Shown here: positions 1 through 8,143 of the stretch, one piece after another | Layout of the letters: each line of letters opens with the position of its first letter | Position numbering within the stretch: the stretch's first letter is position 1 | DNA from: Streptomyces pristinaespiralis | Lineage (GTDB): Bacteria; Actinomycetota; Actinomycetes; Streptomycetales; Streptomycetaceae | Reading direction: 5' to 3' | Length of the DNA: 64,000 nt | NCBI RefSeq assembly: GCF_001278075.1 | Contig: NZ_CP011340.1 | Coordinates: forward strand, 6,879,501 to 6,943,500 | Made by a program: the position numbers and the translations under genes | The notes under the pieces: model-generated | Database searches by the model: none | What the model saw: the letters and a program-made list of their open reading frames with translations, nothing else | What the model was told of the DNA's origin: nothing

Positions 1-699
1 CGGGAGAACCTGCAGAGCGTGCAGTCCCACGAAGTGCGGCACCCGCAGGTCCCCGCCGGCCGTCTCCCAGCCCGTCAGCGCCATCGTGGAACCGCTGCCG
101 TCCGTCACGCCGACGCCGTGTGCCCCCACCACCCGCGGGTCACCGGTCAGTGCCTCCGCGCGCTGCTCGGGCGTCGGCCGCGCCATCCGGAATCCGAGAG
201 CCGCGCCGGCCAGGGAGAGCACCGAGCCGAACCGCAGGGCGAGGGCCAGGCCCCGGTCGGTCTGCCGGGTGCGGAACAGCAGCACCGCGATGACCAGCGC
301 ACCGGCCCACAGGACCACGACGGTCACCGCCATGGTGTCGAACAGGGCCTTGTCGAAGGGCGTCTCGTGGTTGAAGTGGCTGCGCCTGCCGCGAGCCGCC
401 TGACCCGTGATCAGGACCATCTCGATCGCGCTCGCTACGGCGACGACGGTGCCGGCCCACCAGCCGGCGCGCCGGAAGCGGGGCAGTAAGGACAGCATCC
501 AGGCGAGCGAGAGCGCGTAGGCGAGGAACGAGACGGAGAACTTGAAGGGCTTGAACCAGACCGGTGACCCGGCGACAAGACGGTCGTCCACCACCAGGCC
601 CACCGCCGTGGCCACGGTCAGCAGTGCCATCGAGCCGGCGAACACCATGAGCGGCCGGTGCCAGGAGAGCCAGGGCGGTGAGGACGAGGAAGCGGACAT
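1..699 (-). CDS. Integral membrane protein of unknown function, 3' part outside the window
   Basis: The gene starts at ATG 699 and reads leftward off the window, so only the first 233 residues are visible. The visible part has about five hydrophobic segments: residues near 15-35, 45-65, 72-90, 125-150 and 160-178. Between them are polar motifs WFKPFKF and HFNHETPFD, and a later soluble loop contains GAHGVGV and PHFVGLH. I recall a bacterial membrane-protein family with the same WxKPxKF, SHFN and PHFVGLH signature but no assigned function. It is divergent to the MerR gene at 806, and MerR proteins often control a divergent neighbour, so it is the most likely target. The function is unknown. 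Confidence 0.8.
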   Translation of the reverse strand, partial: MSASSSSPPWLSWHRPLMVFAGSMALLTVATAVGLVVDDRLVAGSPVWFKPFKFSVSFLAYALSLAWMLSLLPRFRRAGWWAGTVVAVASAIEMVLITGQAARGRRSHFNHETPFDKALFDTMAVTVVVLWAGALVIAVLLFRTRQTDRGLALALRFGSVLSLAGAALGFRMARPTPEQRAEALTGDPRVVGAHGVGVTDGSGSTMALTGWETAGGDLRVPHFVGLHALQVLP

Positions 700-722
700 G
701 GATGTACCCCCGGGAAATTATG

Positions 723-766
723 GATAGTGGCGCTTATCGCTATCAGGTAGTGGAACTATCTATGAT
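723..766. promoter_or_regulatory. Divergent promoter/operator region between membrane protein and MerR genes
   Basis: The 106-base spacer is clearly more AT-rich than its flanks. It holds two direct copies of GRTAGTGG at 723-730 and 746-753, 23 bases apart, and a -10-like TATGAT at 761-766 pointing toward the MerR gene. Repeated half-sites beside a divergent start fit MerR control of both genes. The site assignment is inferred. Confidence 0.4.
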
Positions 767-805
767 GGGGGCCGAGGATGGCAAGAGGCGAAGGGTGAAC
801 ACGCG

Positions 806-1435
806 GTGCGCATCGGTGAGTTGAGCCGCAGGACCGGGGTGCCGGTACCGACGATCAAGTACTACGTACGGGAGGGGCTGTTGCCGACGGGGGAGTTGAC
901 CAGCCCGAACCAGGCCAGCTACTCCGACGTGCACGAGCGCAGGCTGCGGCTGGTGCGCGCGCTGCTGGAGGTCGGCGGGCTCTCCGTCTCCTCGATCAGG
1001 GACGTGCTCCTCGCCGTCGACGACCCGGACCGGTCGCTCCACAAGGTGCTGGGCGCCGTCACGGACCGCCTCGTCCCGCGGTACGAGGCGGCCGGTGAAG
1101 CCCCGGCGGCCGCGCGGGAGAAGGTCGAAGAGCTGATCGCGCGCCGTGGATGGGCGGTGGACGGCGACCACCCGGCGGCACTGGCGCTGACGGAGGCCCT
1201 GGCGGCGCTGGAGAGGGTGGGGCACGGCGCGTTCGCCGAGGTCCTGGACGACTACGCCGCCGCGGCGGAAGCGGTCGCCGCCGCGGACGTGGCCCATGTG
1301 GGGCGGCGTCTGGGCAGGGACGACCTGGTGGAGAGCGTGGTCGTCGGCACGGTGGTCGGTGACGCGATGATGGCGGCGCTGCGGAGGCTGGCGCAGGTGG
1401 ACCGGTCCGCGCGGGCGTTCGACGGGCGGGAGTGA
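806..1435 (+). CDS. MerR-family transcriptional regulator
   Basis: A 209-residue protein with a winged-helix MerR DNA-binding domain at residues 1-70. The start reads MRIGELSRRTGV, followed by TIKYYVREGLLP, the classic helix-turn-helix and wing. The rest is helical and alanine-rich, with no cysteine cluster for metal sensing. This fits the TipA/SoxR-unlike one-component MerR regulators that actinobacteria use for drug or metabolite sensing. GTG 806 follows an AAGGG stretch at 791-795. It probably controls the divergent membrane protein gene and itself through the repeats at 723-753. The effector is unknown. Confidence 0.9.
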   Translation: MRIGELSRRTGVPVPTIKYYVREGLLPTGELTSPNQASYSDVHERRLRLVRALLEVGGLSVSSIRDVLLAVDDPDRSLHKVLGAVTDRLVPRYEAAGEAPAAAREKVEELIARRGWAVDGDHPAALALTEALAALERVGHGAFAEVLDDYAAAAEAVAAADVAHVGRRLGRDDLVESVVVGTVVGDAMMAALRRLAQVDRSARAFDGRE

Positions 1436-1441
1436 CGGAAA

Positions 1442-1467
1442 GGGGCGCCCCGTACCGGCGGCGCCCC
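1442..1467. terminator. Bidirectional hairpin terminator between convergent genes
   Basis: GGGGCGCC at 1442-1449 pairs with GGCGCCCC at 1460-1467 around a 10-base loop. It sits between the convergent stops of the MerR and siderophore-interacting protein genes. There is no U-tract, which is usual in streptomycetes. Confidence 0.6.
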
Positions 1468-1478
1468 CAGGGGTCAGG

Positions 1479-2333
1479 TCACGCTTCGCCGCGCTCCTGC
1501 TCCCGTTCCACCTGCTCGTTCCACTCGCGCTTCACCGCGCGCCACGCCTCGTCCGTCTGGCCGAGGCGCCAGTAACCCGAGATCGACAACTGCTCCTTCG
1601 GCACGCCCCGTTCGACCCTGAGCAGCCGGCGCAGTTCCTTCACGCACGCCGCCTCGCCGTGGACGAACGCGCAGACCTTGCCCTCGGGGAAGTCCAGCGC
1701 GGTCACCGCCTCGACGAGTGCCGCGCCGACCGGGCGGTCGCCGCGGTGGAGCCAGTTGATGCCGACGCCGTCGGGGGTGGCGGTCTTCTGTTCGTCCGCG
1801 GGGCCGTCGATCTCGACGAAGGCGTGGACGACGGCGCCGGCCGGCATCTGCTCCAGCGACGCCGCGATCGCCGGCAGCGCGCTCTCGTCGCCCGCCAGCA
1901 GGTGCCAGTCCGCGTCCGGGGCCGGGGCGTAACCGCCGCCCGGGCCGAGGAGGCGCATCGTGTCGCCGACCTCGGCGCGCGCTGCCCACGGCCCGGCCAG
2001 GCCCTCGTCGCCGTGGACGACGAAGTCGATCGTCAGCTCACGGTGGGCGGCGTCCCAGGCCCGCACCGTGTACGTACGGTTGGCGGGCCACTGGTCGCGC
2101 GGGAAATCCGCGCGGATCTGCTCGATGTCGAACGGCTCCGGATACGCGACGCCGTCGGCGGGGAAGAGCAGCTTCACGTAGTGGTCGGTGAACTCGCCGA
2201 GCTCGAACGCGGCCAGCCCTTCGCCCCCGAACACGACCCGCACCATGTGCGGGGTGATCCGTTCGGTGCGCACCACCTGCGCCTCATGGACCTTCGGTGA
2301 TGTGCGGGCCGGACGTTCCGCTCGGTCTGCCAC
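1479..2333 (-). CDS. Siderophore-interacting protein (FAD-dependent ferric-siderophore reductase)
   Basis: A 284-residue cytoplasmic flavoprotein of the SIP/ViuB family, which reduces ferric siderophores so that iron is released inside the cell. The N-terminal FAD-binding beta-barrel carries RTYTVR (about residue 90), matching the family RxYT/S flavin motif. The C-terminal NAD(P)H-like domain ends with SGYWRLGQTDEAWR, a strongly conserved family signature. Length matches the family. The start codon lies 27 bases from a clear iron box at 2361-2379, so expression should rise when iron is low. The upstream exonuclease gene reads in the same direction, but the iron box implies a separate promoter. 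Confidence 0.93.
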   Translation of the reverse strand: MADRAERPARTSPKVHEAQVVRTERITPHMVRVVFGGEGLAAFELGEFTDHYVKLLFPADGVAYPEPFDIEQIRADFPRDQWPANRTYTVRAWDAAHRELTIDFVVHGDEGLAGPWAARAEVGDTMRLLGPGGGYAPAPDADWHLLAGDESALPAIAASLEQMPAGAVVHAFVEIDGPADEQKTATPDGVGINWLHRGDRPVGAALVEAVTALDFPEGKVCAFVHGEAACVKELRRLLRVERGVPKEQLSISGYWRLGQTDEAWRAVKREWNEQVEREQERGEA

Positions 2334-2360
2334 GGCGTTACTCCCCTGGGCGATCGGTGC

Positions 2361-2379
2361 TTAGGCTTACCTAAGTTAA
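2361..2379 (-). promoter_or_regulatory. Iron box (DmdR1/IdeR/DtxR-type operator)
   Basis: The minus-strand 19-mer TTAACTTAGGTAAGCCTAA closely follows the actinobacterial iron-box consensus (TTAGGTTAGGCTNACCTAA). It lies just upstream of the siderophore-interacting protein gene. Repression by an iron-loaded DtxR-family protein is inferred from this match. Confidence 0.85.
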
Positions 2380-2395
2380 CACCTTCGCCGTGGGC

Positions 2396-3316
2396 TCAGC
2401 GCTTCAGGGCGTTCAGCAGCCGCACCACCGCGCCGCCCAGTCCCCACTGCTCCGTCAGCCGGTCGAGGGCCACCGGGTCGCGGGGTGCGCCCGGCAGCGC
2501 GGCGTCGAACTCCGGCAGTGCCACGTCGGAGGCGACCCGGACGACCTTCGGAGCGACGGCCACATAGGCCCTGGCCTCGTCCAGCCGGCGGCGCTGGGTG
2601 GGGGTCAGCTTGGAGCCGCGGTCGCCGACGGCCGCCATGATTCCGTCCAGGTCGCCGTACGTGTCGAGGAGCTTGGCCGCGGTCTTCTCGCCGATTCCCG
2701 GCACGCCGGGCAGTCCGTCGCTCGGGTCGCCCCTGAGCAGCGCCAGGTCCACATAGCCGGGGCCGTCCACGCCGTACCGCTCGCGCAGCCAGGCCTCGTC
2801 CGTCGTCTGAAGGGTGCCGACACCCTTGAGCGGATACAGCACCCGGCGTTCCCGCGCGTCGTCGACCAGTTGGAACAGGTCGCGGTCGCCGGTGACGATG
2901 TCGACCGGGCCGGTGGCCCGCGCGGTGAGCGTGCCGATGATGTCGTCCGCCTCGTAGCCGTCGGCGCCGACACGGGCGATGCCCACCGCCGCCAGGACGG
3001 CTTCGATGACCGGGATCTGGGGGGTGAGGGTGTCGGGGACCTCTTCCTCGTCCGGGCCCTGGTCGTGCTCGGCCGCGACCCGGTGCGCCTTGTACGAGGG
3101 GATGAGATCGACGCGCCACTGGGGCCGCCAGTCGTTGTCCCAGCAGGCGACCAGATCGTCCGGGCGGTGGTCCTGGACCAGCCGTGCGATGAAGTCGATG
3201 AGCCCGCGCACCGCGTTCACCGGTGTGCCGTCGGGTGCACGGACCGAGTCGGGGACCCCGTGGTAGGCCCGGAAGTAGAGGGAAGCGGTGTCGAGGAGCA
3301 TCAGGCGTCGGGTCAC
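2396..3316 (-). CDS. 5'-3' exonuclease, PolA N-terminal-like
   Basis: A 306-residue stand-alone flap/5' nuclease resembling the N-terminal domain of DNA polymerase I. It shows the metal-binding FEN-type blocks: LLDTASLYFRAYHG near the start, CWDND, ADDIIGTL (about residues 125-132), VTGDRDLFQLV, and the helix-hairpin-helix region GDPSDGLPGVPGIGEKTA. These residues coordinate two divalent metals and the DNA backbone. The likely role is removal of RNA primers or flaps in replication and repair. GTG 3316 was chosen because it keeps the conserved N-terminus; ATG 3301 is an alternative. Neither has a strong ribosome-binding site. The reading frame stays open far upstream, but that part is antisense to the transporter operon and not protein-like. 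Confidence 0.9.
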   Translation of the reverse strand: MTRRLMLLDTASLYFRAYHGVPDSVRAPDGTPVNAVRGLIDFIARLVQDHRPDDLVACWDNDWRPQWRVDLIPSYKAHRVAAEHDQGPDEEEVPDTLTPQIPVIEAVLAAVGIARVGADGYEADDIIGTLTARATGPVDIVTGDRDLFQLVDDARERRVLYPLKGVGTLQTTDEAWLRERYGVDGPGYVDLALLRGDPSDGLPGVPGIGEKTAAKLLDTYGDLDGIMAAVGDRGSKLTPTQRRRLDEARAYVAVAPKVVRVASDVALPEFDAALPGAPRDPVALDRLTEQWGLGGAVVRLLNALKR

Positions 3317-3574
3317 AGGGACGATGATGCCGCACCCCACCGACAGGCGGCCCGCAGCCGGAGCCGGGCGCCCCGGCGGACGTCGGGAGCGTGACGGAAA
3401 AGTGAACTGGGTCACACTTCTGTTTGACTTCTGAACGCCCGGGGAGGCGCGGAGCCGGAGCGAACCCGGTTCCGATTTCAACAATTGCACCGGGCAAGCG
3501 GGCAGACCCCGTCGCGCTTCACGGCCTGTCGGCGGGGGTGGCGGGCCGTTACCCGTTCGACCCGTGAGGTGTAT

Positions 3575-4732
3575 GTGTCCAGGCTGCAGGCCGAGCACTT
3601 GTACAAGGTGTTCGGCAGACGACCCGATGAAGCGGTGACCAGGCTCGAAGGCGGCACGGACCGCGACGAGCTGCGCGCCGACGGAACGACGGCAGCGGTC
3701 ATCGACGCCTCCTTCACCGTCGAACCGGGCCAGATATTCGTCGTCATGGGTCTGTCGGGATCCGGCAAGTCCACCCTGCTGCGCATGCTCAACGGGCTGC
3801 TGGAGCCGACCGCCGGACGCGTGCTCTTCGACGGCGAGGACCTGACGGGCCTGAGCCCCCGCGACCTGCGTACCGTGCGCTCCTCCAAGATCAGCATGGT
3901 GTTCCAGCACTTCGCCCTCTTCCCGCACCGCAGCGTCCTCGAGAACGCCGGCTACGGCCTCGAGGTCCAGGGCGTCCCCCGCGCCGAGCGCGACGAGCGC
4001 GCCGCGCAGGCCCTCGAGATGGTCGGCCTCGGCGGCTGGGAGAACTCCTGGCCCGACGAACTCTCCGGCGGCATGCAGCAGCGGGTCGGCCTCGCCCGCG
4101 CGCTCGCCACCGACGCCGACCTGCTGCTGATGGACGAGTCCTTCAGCGCCCTCGACCCGCTGATCCGCCGCGACATGCAGGACCAGCTCCTCGAGCTCCA
4201 GAAGCGTCTGAAGAAGACCATCGTCTTCATCACCCACGACCTCAACGAGGCCATGCGGCTCGGTGACTCGATCGCCGTCATGCGTGACGGCAGGATCGTC
4301 CAGCTCGGCACCGCCGAGGACATCCTCGTCACCCCCGCCAACGACTACGTCGCCTCCTTCACCCAGGACGTCGACCGTTCCCGGGTGCTCACCGCCGGCG
4401 CGATCATGGCCGACCCGGAGACCGCGTACGGCACGAGGACGGACAGCGGCAAGGAGATCCGTAACGCCAAGGACGTGCTGGCCGCCGCGCCCGCCACCGT
4501 CCCCGCGGCCACGCCGATCATCGAGCTGTTCACGCCCTGCTCGACCAGCGGCACGGCCGTCGCCGTCACCGACGACGAGGGCGAACTGATCGGCGTCGTG
4601 CCGAGGGCACGCCTGCTCGCCGTCCTCGGCGAGCCGATGACCCCCGCCGCGCCGCCGGCCGTGCCCGCGCAGCCCGCGCCTGCCGCGGAGAGGTCCGCCG
4701 CCCCGGCGGGCAAGGCGGTGGCCAGTGCCTAG
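3575..4732 (+). CDS. Glycine betaine/proline ABC transporter ATP-binding protein
   Basis: A 385-residue ATPase of the OpuAA/ProV type that powers uptake of compatible solutes. It has Walker A GLSGSGKST, the signature LSGGMQQRVGLARA, Walker B LLLMDESFSALDP and the H-loop FITHD. The C-terminal part (about residues 280-345) is a CBS-type module, which in this family senses ionic strength or nucleotides. An Ala/Pro-rich tail follows. GTG 3575 was chosen because GAGGT at 3566-3570 lies at good spacing and the protein then starts with the family motif LYKVFG. The gene overlaps the permease gene by 8 bases, so the two are translationally coupled. Osmotic induction is expected for the family but no specific site is visible. 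Confidence 0.93.
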   Translation: MSRLQAEHLYKVFGRRPDEAVTRLEGGTDRDELRADGTTAAVIDASFTVEPGQIFVVMGLSGSGKSTLLRMLNGLLEPTAGRVLFDGEDLTGLSPRDLRTVRSSKISMVFQHFALFPHRSVLENAGYGLEVQGVPRAERDERAAQALEMVGLGGWENSWPDELSGGMQQRVGLARALATDADLLLMDESFSALDPLIRRDMQDQLLELQKRLKKTIVFITHDLNEAMRLGDSIAVMRDGRIVQLGTAEDILVTPANDYVASFTQDVDRSRVLTAGAIMADPETAYGTRTDSGKEIRNAKDVLAAAPATVPAATPIIELFTPCSTSGTAVAVTDDEGELIGVVPRARLLAVLGEPMTPAAPPAVPAQPAPAAERSAAPAGKAVASA

Positions 4733-7349
4733 GATCCACCTCGGCGACTGGGTCGACAGCGGTGTCGACTGGCTCCAGCGCCATCTGTCCTGGCTGTTCG
4801 ACGCGATCAGCTCGCTCGTCACCGGGATGTACGACGGCATCGACGCGGCGCTCTCCGCGCCCGCTCCGCTGCTCTTCGCCGGCATCCTCGCCGTCGTCGC
4901 CTGGTGGCTGCGCGGCCTGCTCGCCGGTGTCCTCGCCTTCGCGGGCTTTGCGCTGATCGACTCCATCGAACTGTGGGAAGACGCCATGTCGACCCTGTCG
5001 CTGGTGCTCGTCGCCACGCTGGTGACACTGGTGATCGCGGTCCCGCTCGGCATCTGGGCCTCGCGGTCCAGGACGGTCAGCACCATCGTCCGGCCGGTGC
5101 TCGACTTCATGCAGACCATGCCCGCGATGGTCTACCTGATCCCCGGCATCATCTTCTTCGGCGTCGGTGTGGTCCCCGGCATCATCGCCACGATCATCTT
5201 CGCCCTGCCGCCCGGCGTGCGGATGACCGAACTCGGCATCCGCCAGGTCGACGAGGAGCTCGTCGAGGCCGCGGAGGCCTTCGGCACCACCCCGCGCAGC
5301 ACGCTGCTCCGGGTGCAGCTCCCGCTCGCCCTGCCGACGATCATGGCCGGCATCAATCAGGTCATCATGCTGGGCCTGTCCATGGTCGTCATCGCGGGCA
5401 TGGTCGGCGGCGGCGGCCTCGGCGGCGCCGTCTACCGGGCCATCGGCAACGTGGACATCGGCCTCGGCTTCGAGGCCGGCGTCTCCATCGTCATCCTCGC
5501 CATGTATCTCGACCGGATGACCGGTGCGCTGGGCCGCCAGGTCTCGCCGCTCGGCCGCCGCGCGCTCGCCAAGGCGCGCGCCATGGCCGGCGGGCCGAAG
5601 ATCTGGGACCACCGCCCGCAGCCCGCCGTCGCGATCGCCGGCATCGTCGTCCTCGCCCTGGTCGCCGGCGGCATGGGCATGTTCAGCGGGGCCAAGTCGG
5701 ACACCGCCGCAGGCGCGTCGCGGATCGGCGACGGCAAGAAGGTCTCCATCGGCTACATCCCGTGGGACGAGGGCATCGCCTCCACCTTCCTCTGGAAGGA
5801 ACTGCTGGAGCAGCGCGGCTTCGAGGTCGACACCAAGCAGCTGGAGGCCGGTTCGCTCTACACCGGTCTCGCCGGCGGCCAGATCGACTTCCAGACGGAC
5901 GCCTGGCTGCCGGTCACCCACGCCTCCTACATGGAGAAGTACGGCGACAAGCTCGAGGACCTGGGCTCCTGGTACGGCCCGACCTCCCTGGAGCTGTCCG
6001 TGCCCTCGTACATGAAGGGCGTCGACTCCCTCGAGGACCTCAAGGGCAGGTCGGCGGAGTTCAAGGGCCGGATCGTCGGCATCGAGCCGAGCGCCGGGAT
6101 GATGGGCATCCTCAAGGACAAGGTCCTGAAGGACTACGGCCTCGAGGGCGAGTACAAGGTCGTCGACGGCTCCACGCCCGGCATGCTGGCCGAGCTCAAG
6201 CGCGCCTACGACAAGAAGGAGCCCATCGTCACCACCCTGTGGTCGCCGCACTGGGCCTACAGCACCTACGACCTGAAGAAGCTCAAGGACCCGAAGGGCT
6301 CCTGGGGCAAGGGCGACGGCGTGCACACCCTCGCGCGCAAGGGCTTCTCCGCCGAGTACCCCGAGGTCGGCGCATGGCTGAAGAACTTCAAGATGACCGA
6401 GGAGCAGCTCACCGGTCTCGAGGCGAAGATCCAGGATACCGGCAAGGGCAAGGAGCAGGAAGCCGTCCGCGCCTGGCTCGGGGACAATCCCGGCCTGGCC
6501 GACACGTGGGCGCCCGCCGGTAAGGCGGGCAAGGCGGCCAAGGACGGCAAGGACGAGCGCGACCGCCCCCTGAACGTCGCCTGGTTCCCGTGGGAGGAGG
6601 ACATCGCCGCCACCTACCTGTGGAAGGCGGTCCTCGAGGAGCGCGGCTACACGATGAACCTCAAGCAGTTCGAGGTCGGCCCGATGTACACGGCTCTCTC
6701 CCGCGGCCAGATCGACGTGCAGTTCGACGGCTGGCTGCCGACCACGCAGAAGAAGTACTGGGACGAGTACGGCGACAAGCTCACCGACCTCGGCTCCTGG
6801 TACGGCCCGACCTCGCTCGAGCTCGCCGTCCCCTCGTACGTCGACGGGGTCGACTCCCTCGCCGACCTCAAGGGGCGCGGCGATGACTTCAAGGGCCGGA
6901 TCGTCGGCATCGAGCCGGGCACGGAGACCATGAACATCCTCAAGAACAAGGTCCTGCCGGACTACGGTCTCGAGGACGAGTTCGAGGTCGTCGACAGCTC
7001 CACCCCGGGCATGCTCGCCGAGCTGAAGCGCGCGTACGCCAAGAAGGAGCCGATCGCGGTCATGCTGTGGACCCCGCACTGGGCCTACAGCGAGTACGAC
7101 CTCACCAAGCTCGCGGACCCGAAGAAGTCCTTCGGCGAGGGGGACGAGATCCACACCGTCGCCTCGAAGGACTTCCCGAAGCAGTACCCGCGGCTCACGA
7201 AGTGGTTCAAGGACTTCAAGCTCAGCGAGAAGCAGCTCGCCGGCCTGGAGAACGAGATCCAGAAGCACGGCACGGGGCACGAGGAGGAAGCCGTGAAGGC
7301 CTGGATGGAGACGAATCCGGGCATCGCGGACGAGATCGCGCCGCGCTAG
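4725..7349 (+). CDS. Glycine betaine/proline ABC transporter: permease fused to two tandem substrate-binding domains
   Basis: An 874-residue membrane protein. The N-terminal third is a ProW-like permease: hydrophobic segments from about residue 45 to 270, with the EAA-type loop ELVEAAEAFGTTP that contacts the ATPase. A further membrane segment near residue 300 leads to two extracellular OpuAC-type binding domains, at about residues 338-592 and 613-874. They share long blocks, for example DLGSWYGPTSLEL, GRIVGIEP and STPGMLAELKRAY. Tryptophans matching the betaine cage (PWDE/PWEE, SPHWAY/TPHWAY) are present in both. Fusion of permease to one binding domain is known from OpuABC-type systems; the second copy makes this form larger. 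An Ala/Lys/Gly-rich linker separates the copies. Confidence 0.93.
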   Translation: MPRIHLGDWVDSGVDWLQRHLSWLFDAISSLVTGMYDGIDAALSAPAPLLFAGILAVVAWWLRGLLAGVLAFAGFALIDSIELWEDAMSTLSLVLVATLVTLVIAVPLGIWASRSRTVSTIVRPVLDFMQTMPAMVYLIPGIIFFGVGVVPGIIATIIFALPPGVRMTELGIRQVDEELVEAAEAFGTTPRSTLLRVQLPLALPTIMAGINQVIMLGLSMVVIAGMVGGGGLGGAVYRAIGNVDIGLGFEAGVSIVILAMYLDRMTGALGRQVSPLGRRALAKARAMAGGPKIWDHRPQPAVAIAGIVVLALVAGGMGMFSGAKSDTAAGASRIGDGKKVSIGYIPWDEGIASTFLWKELLEQRGFEVDTKQLEAGSLYTGLAGGQIDFQTDAWLPVTHASYMEKYGDKLEDLGSWYGPTSLELSVPSYMKGVDSLEDLKGRSAEFKGRIVGIEPSAGMMGILKDKVLKDYGLEGEYKVVDGSTPGMLAELKRAYDKKEPIVTTLWSPHWAYSTYDLKKLKDPKGSWGKGDGVHTLARKGFSAEYPEVGAWLKNFKMTEEQLTGLEAKIQDTGKGKEQEAVRAWLGDNPGLADTWAPAGKAGKAAKDGKDERDRPLNVAWFPWEEDIAATYLWKAVLEERGYTMNLKQFEVGPMYTALSRGQIDVQFDGWLPTTQKKYWDEYGDKLTDLGSWYGPTSLELAVPSYVDGVDSLADLKGRGDDFKGRIVGIEPGTETMNILKNKVLPDYGLEDEFEVVDSSTPGMLAELKRAYAKKEPIAVMLWTPHWAYSEYDLTKLADPKKSFGEGDEIHTVASKDFPKQYPRLTKWFKDFKLSEKQLAGLENEIQKHGTGHEEEAVKAWMETNPGIADEIAPR
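5737..7330 (+). repeat. Intragenic tandem duplication encoding the two substrate-binding domains
   Basis: Segments of about 760 bases (near 5737-6494 and 6563-7330) encode homologous domains joined by a short lysine/alanine-rich linker. DNA similarity is still visible in blocks such as gacctcggctcctggtacgg-type sequence, but the copies have diverged at many positions, so the duplication is old. Confidence 0.8.
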
Positions 7350-7383
7350 CCGTCCGGGCACGTCCGACCGGACGCTCCACCGA

Positions 7384-7420
7384 AGGGGTGGGTCCCGCCG
7401 AACCGGCGGGACCCACCCCT
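7384..7420 (+). terminator. Strong intrinsic terminator of the betaine transporter operon
   Basis: A perfect 17-base stem (7384-7400 with 7404-7420) closes on a 3-base loop and is followed by TTT. It begins 35 bases after the transporter stop codon. The stem carries GGGGTGGGTCCCGCC and its complement. Confidence 0.9.
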
Positions 7421-7540
7421 TTCCGGTACCCGTTCACCCAGGTCGACCCGCTCCCAGGCCTTTGCTCGTGCGCTTGTCGAGTACGGGTGGACGGATGGTG
7501 CGTATGGTGAGACAGGACCCAGGGGAGGGGAGCCCGGCCC

Positions 7541-8134
7541 ATGGACGCGAAGGACGCGAAGGACACCAAGGAGAGAGAAGAGCCTCTCCGGGTGGGTGCC
7601 GCCGTGCGCAAACGCCGGCGGGCCCTCGGTCTCACGCTGGCCGCCGTCGCCGCCCGCAGCGGCCTCTCCGTGCCCTTCCTCAGCCAGATCGAGAACGAGC
7701 GGGCCCACCCGAGCATGCGCTCGCTCCAGCGGGTCTCCGACGCCCTCGACACCTCGGCGGAACGGCTGCTCGCGGCCTCCGACGCCGGTCGCACGGTGGA
7801 CGTCGTGCGCGCCGGCGACGACGCCAGAACCTCCGGGCCGTCCGACGGCGTACGGGCCCTGGTGCGCGGACAGCACCAGCTCCACGCGCTGGAATTCAGC
7901 GGCGAGAAGGAGACGGGCCGGGAGTTCGAGCACCGTAACGACGAGCTGCTGTACGTCGCGGACGGTGCCGTCGAGGTCGAGGCCGAGGGCCGGGCCTACC
8001 GGCTCGGCCCCGGCGACGCGCTGTTCCTCTCCGGCGGTGTCCGCCACCGCTGGCGCGCCACCACCCCGGACACCCGCATCCTCGTCGTCTCCGTCTCCGA
8101 CCACATCGCCACGACCACCGACCCGCGCGGCTGA
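7541..8134 (+). CDS. XRE-family regulator with C-terminal cupin domain
   Basis: A 197-residue one-component regulator. Residues about 15-75 form an HTH_3 domain (VGAAVRKRRR, LTLAAVAARSGLSVPFLSQIENERAHP). Residues about 105-185 form a small cupin barrel with EFEHRNDELLYV and GPGDALFLSGGVRHRWRA, which in relatives binds a small metabolite. ATG 7541 follows a purine-rich AGGGGAGGGG at 7521-7530. The next gene starts 10 bases after its stop, so the two are probably one operon and the regulator may respond to something handled by the BtuF-like protein. The ligand is not known. Confidence 0.9.
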   Translation: MDAKDAKDTKEREEPLRVGAAVRKRRRALGLTLAAVAARSGLSVPFLSQIENERAHPSMRSLQRVSDALDTSAERLLAASDAGRTVDVVRAGDDARTSGPSDGVRALVRGQHQLHALEFSGEKETGREFEHRNDELLYVADGAVEVEAEGRAYRLGPGDALFLSGGVRHRWRATTPDTRILVVSVSDHIATTTDPRG

Positions 8135-8143
8135 GGCCGGCCG

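Noticed and set aside
2396..5119. Very long open frame extending the exonuclease gene by 600 residues
   Set aside because: The extra part is antisense to the betaine transporter genes, has arbitrary composition, and open antisense frames are common at this GC content.
4566..7361. 931-residue antisense open frame over the transporter permease gene
   Set aside because: It mirrors the codon bias of the real gene, is rich in Gly/Asp/Val without domains, and the plus-strand protein has clear ABC transporter motifs.
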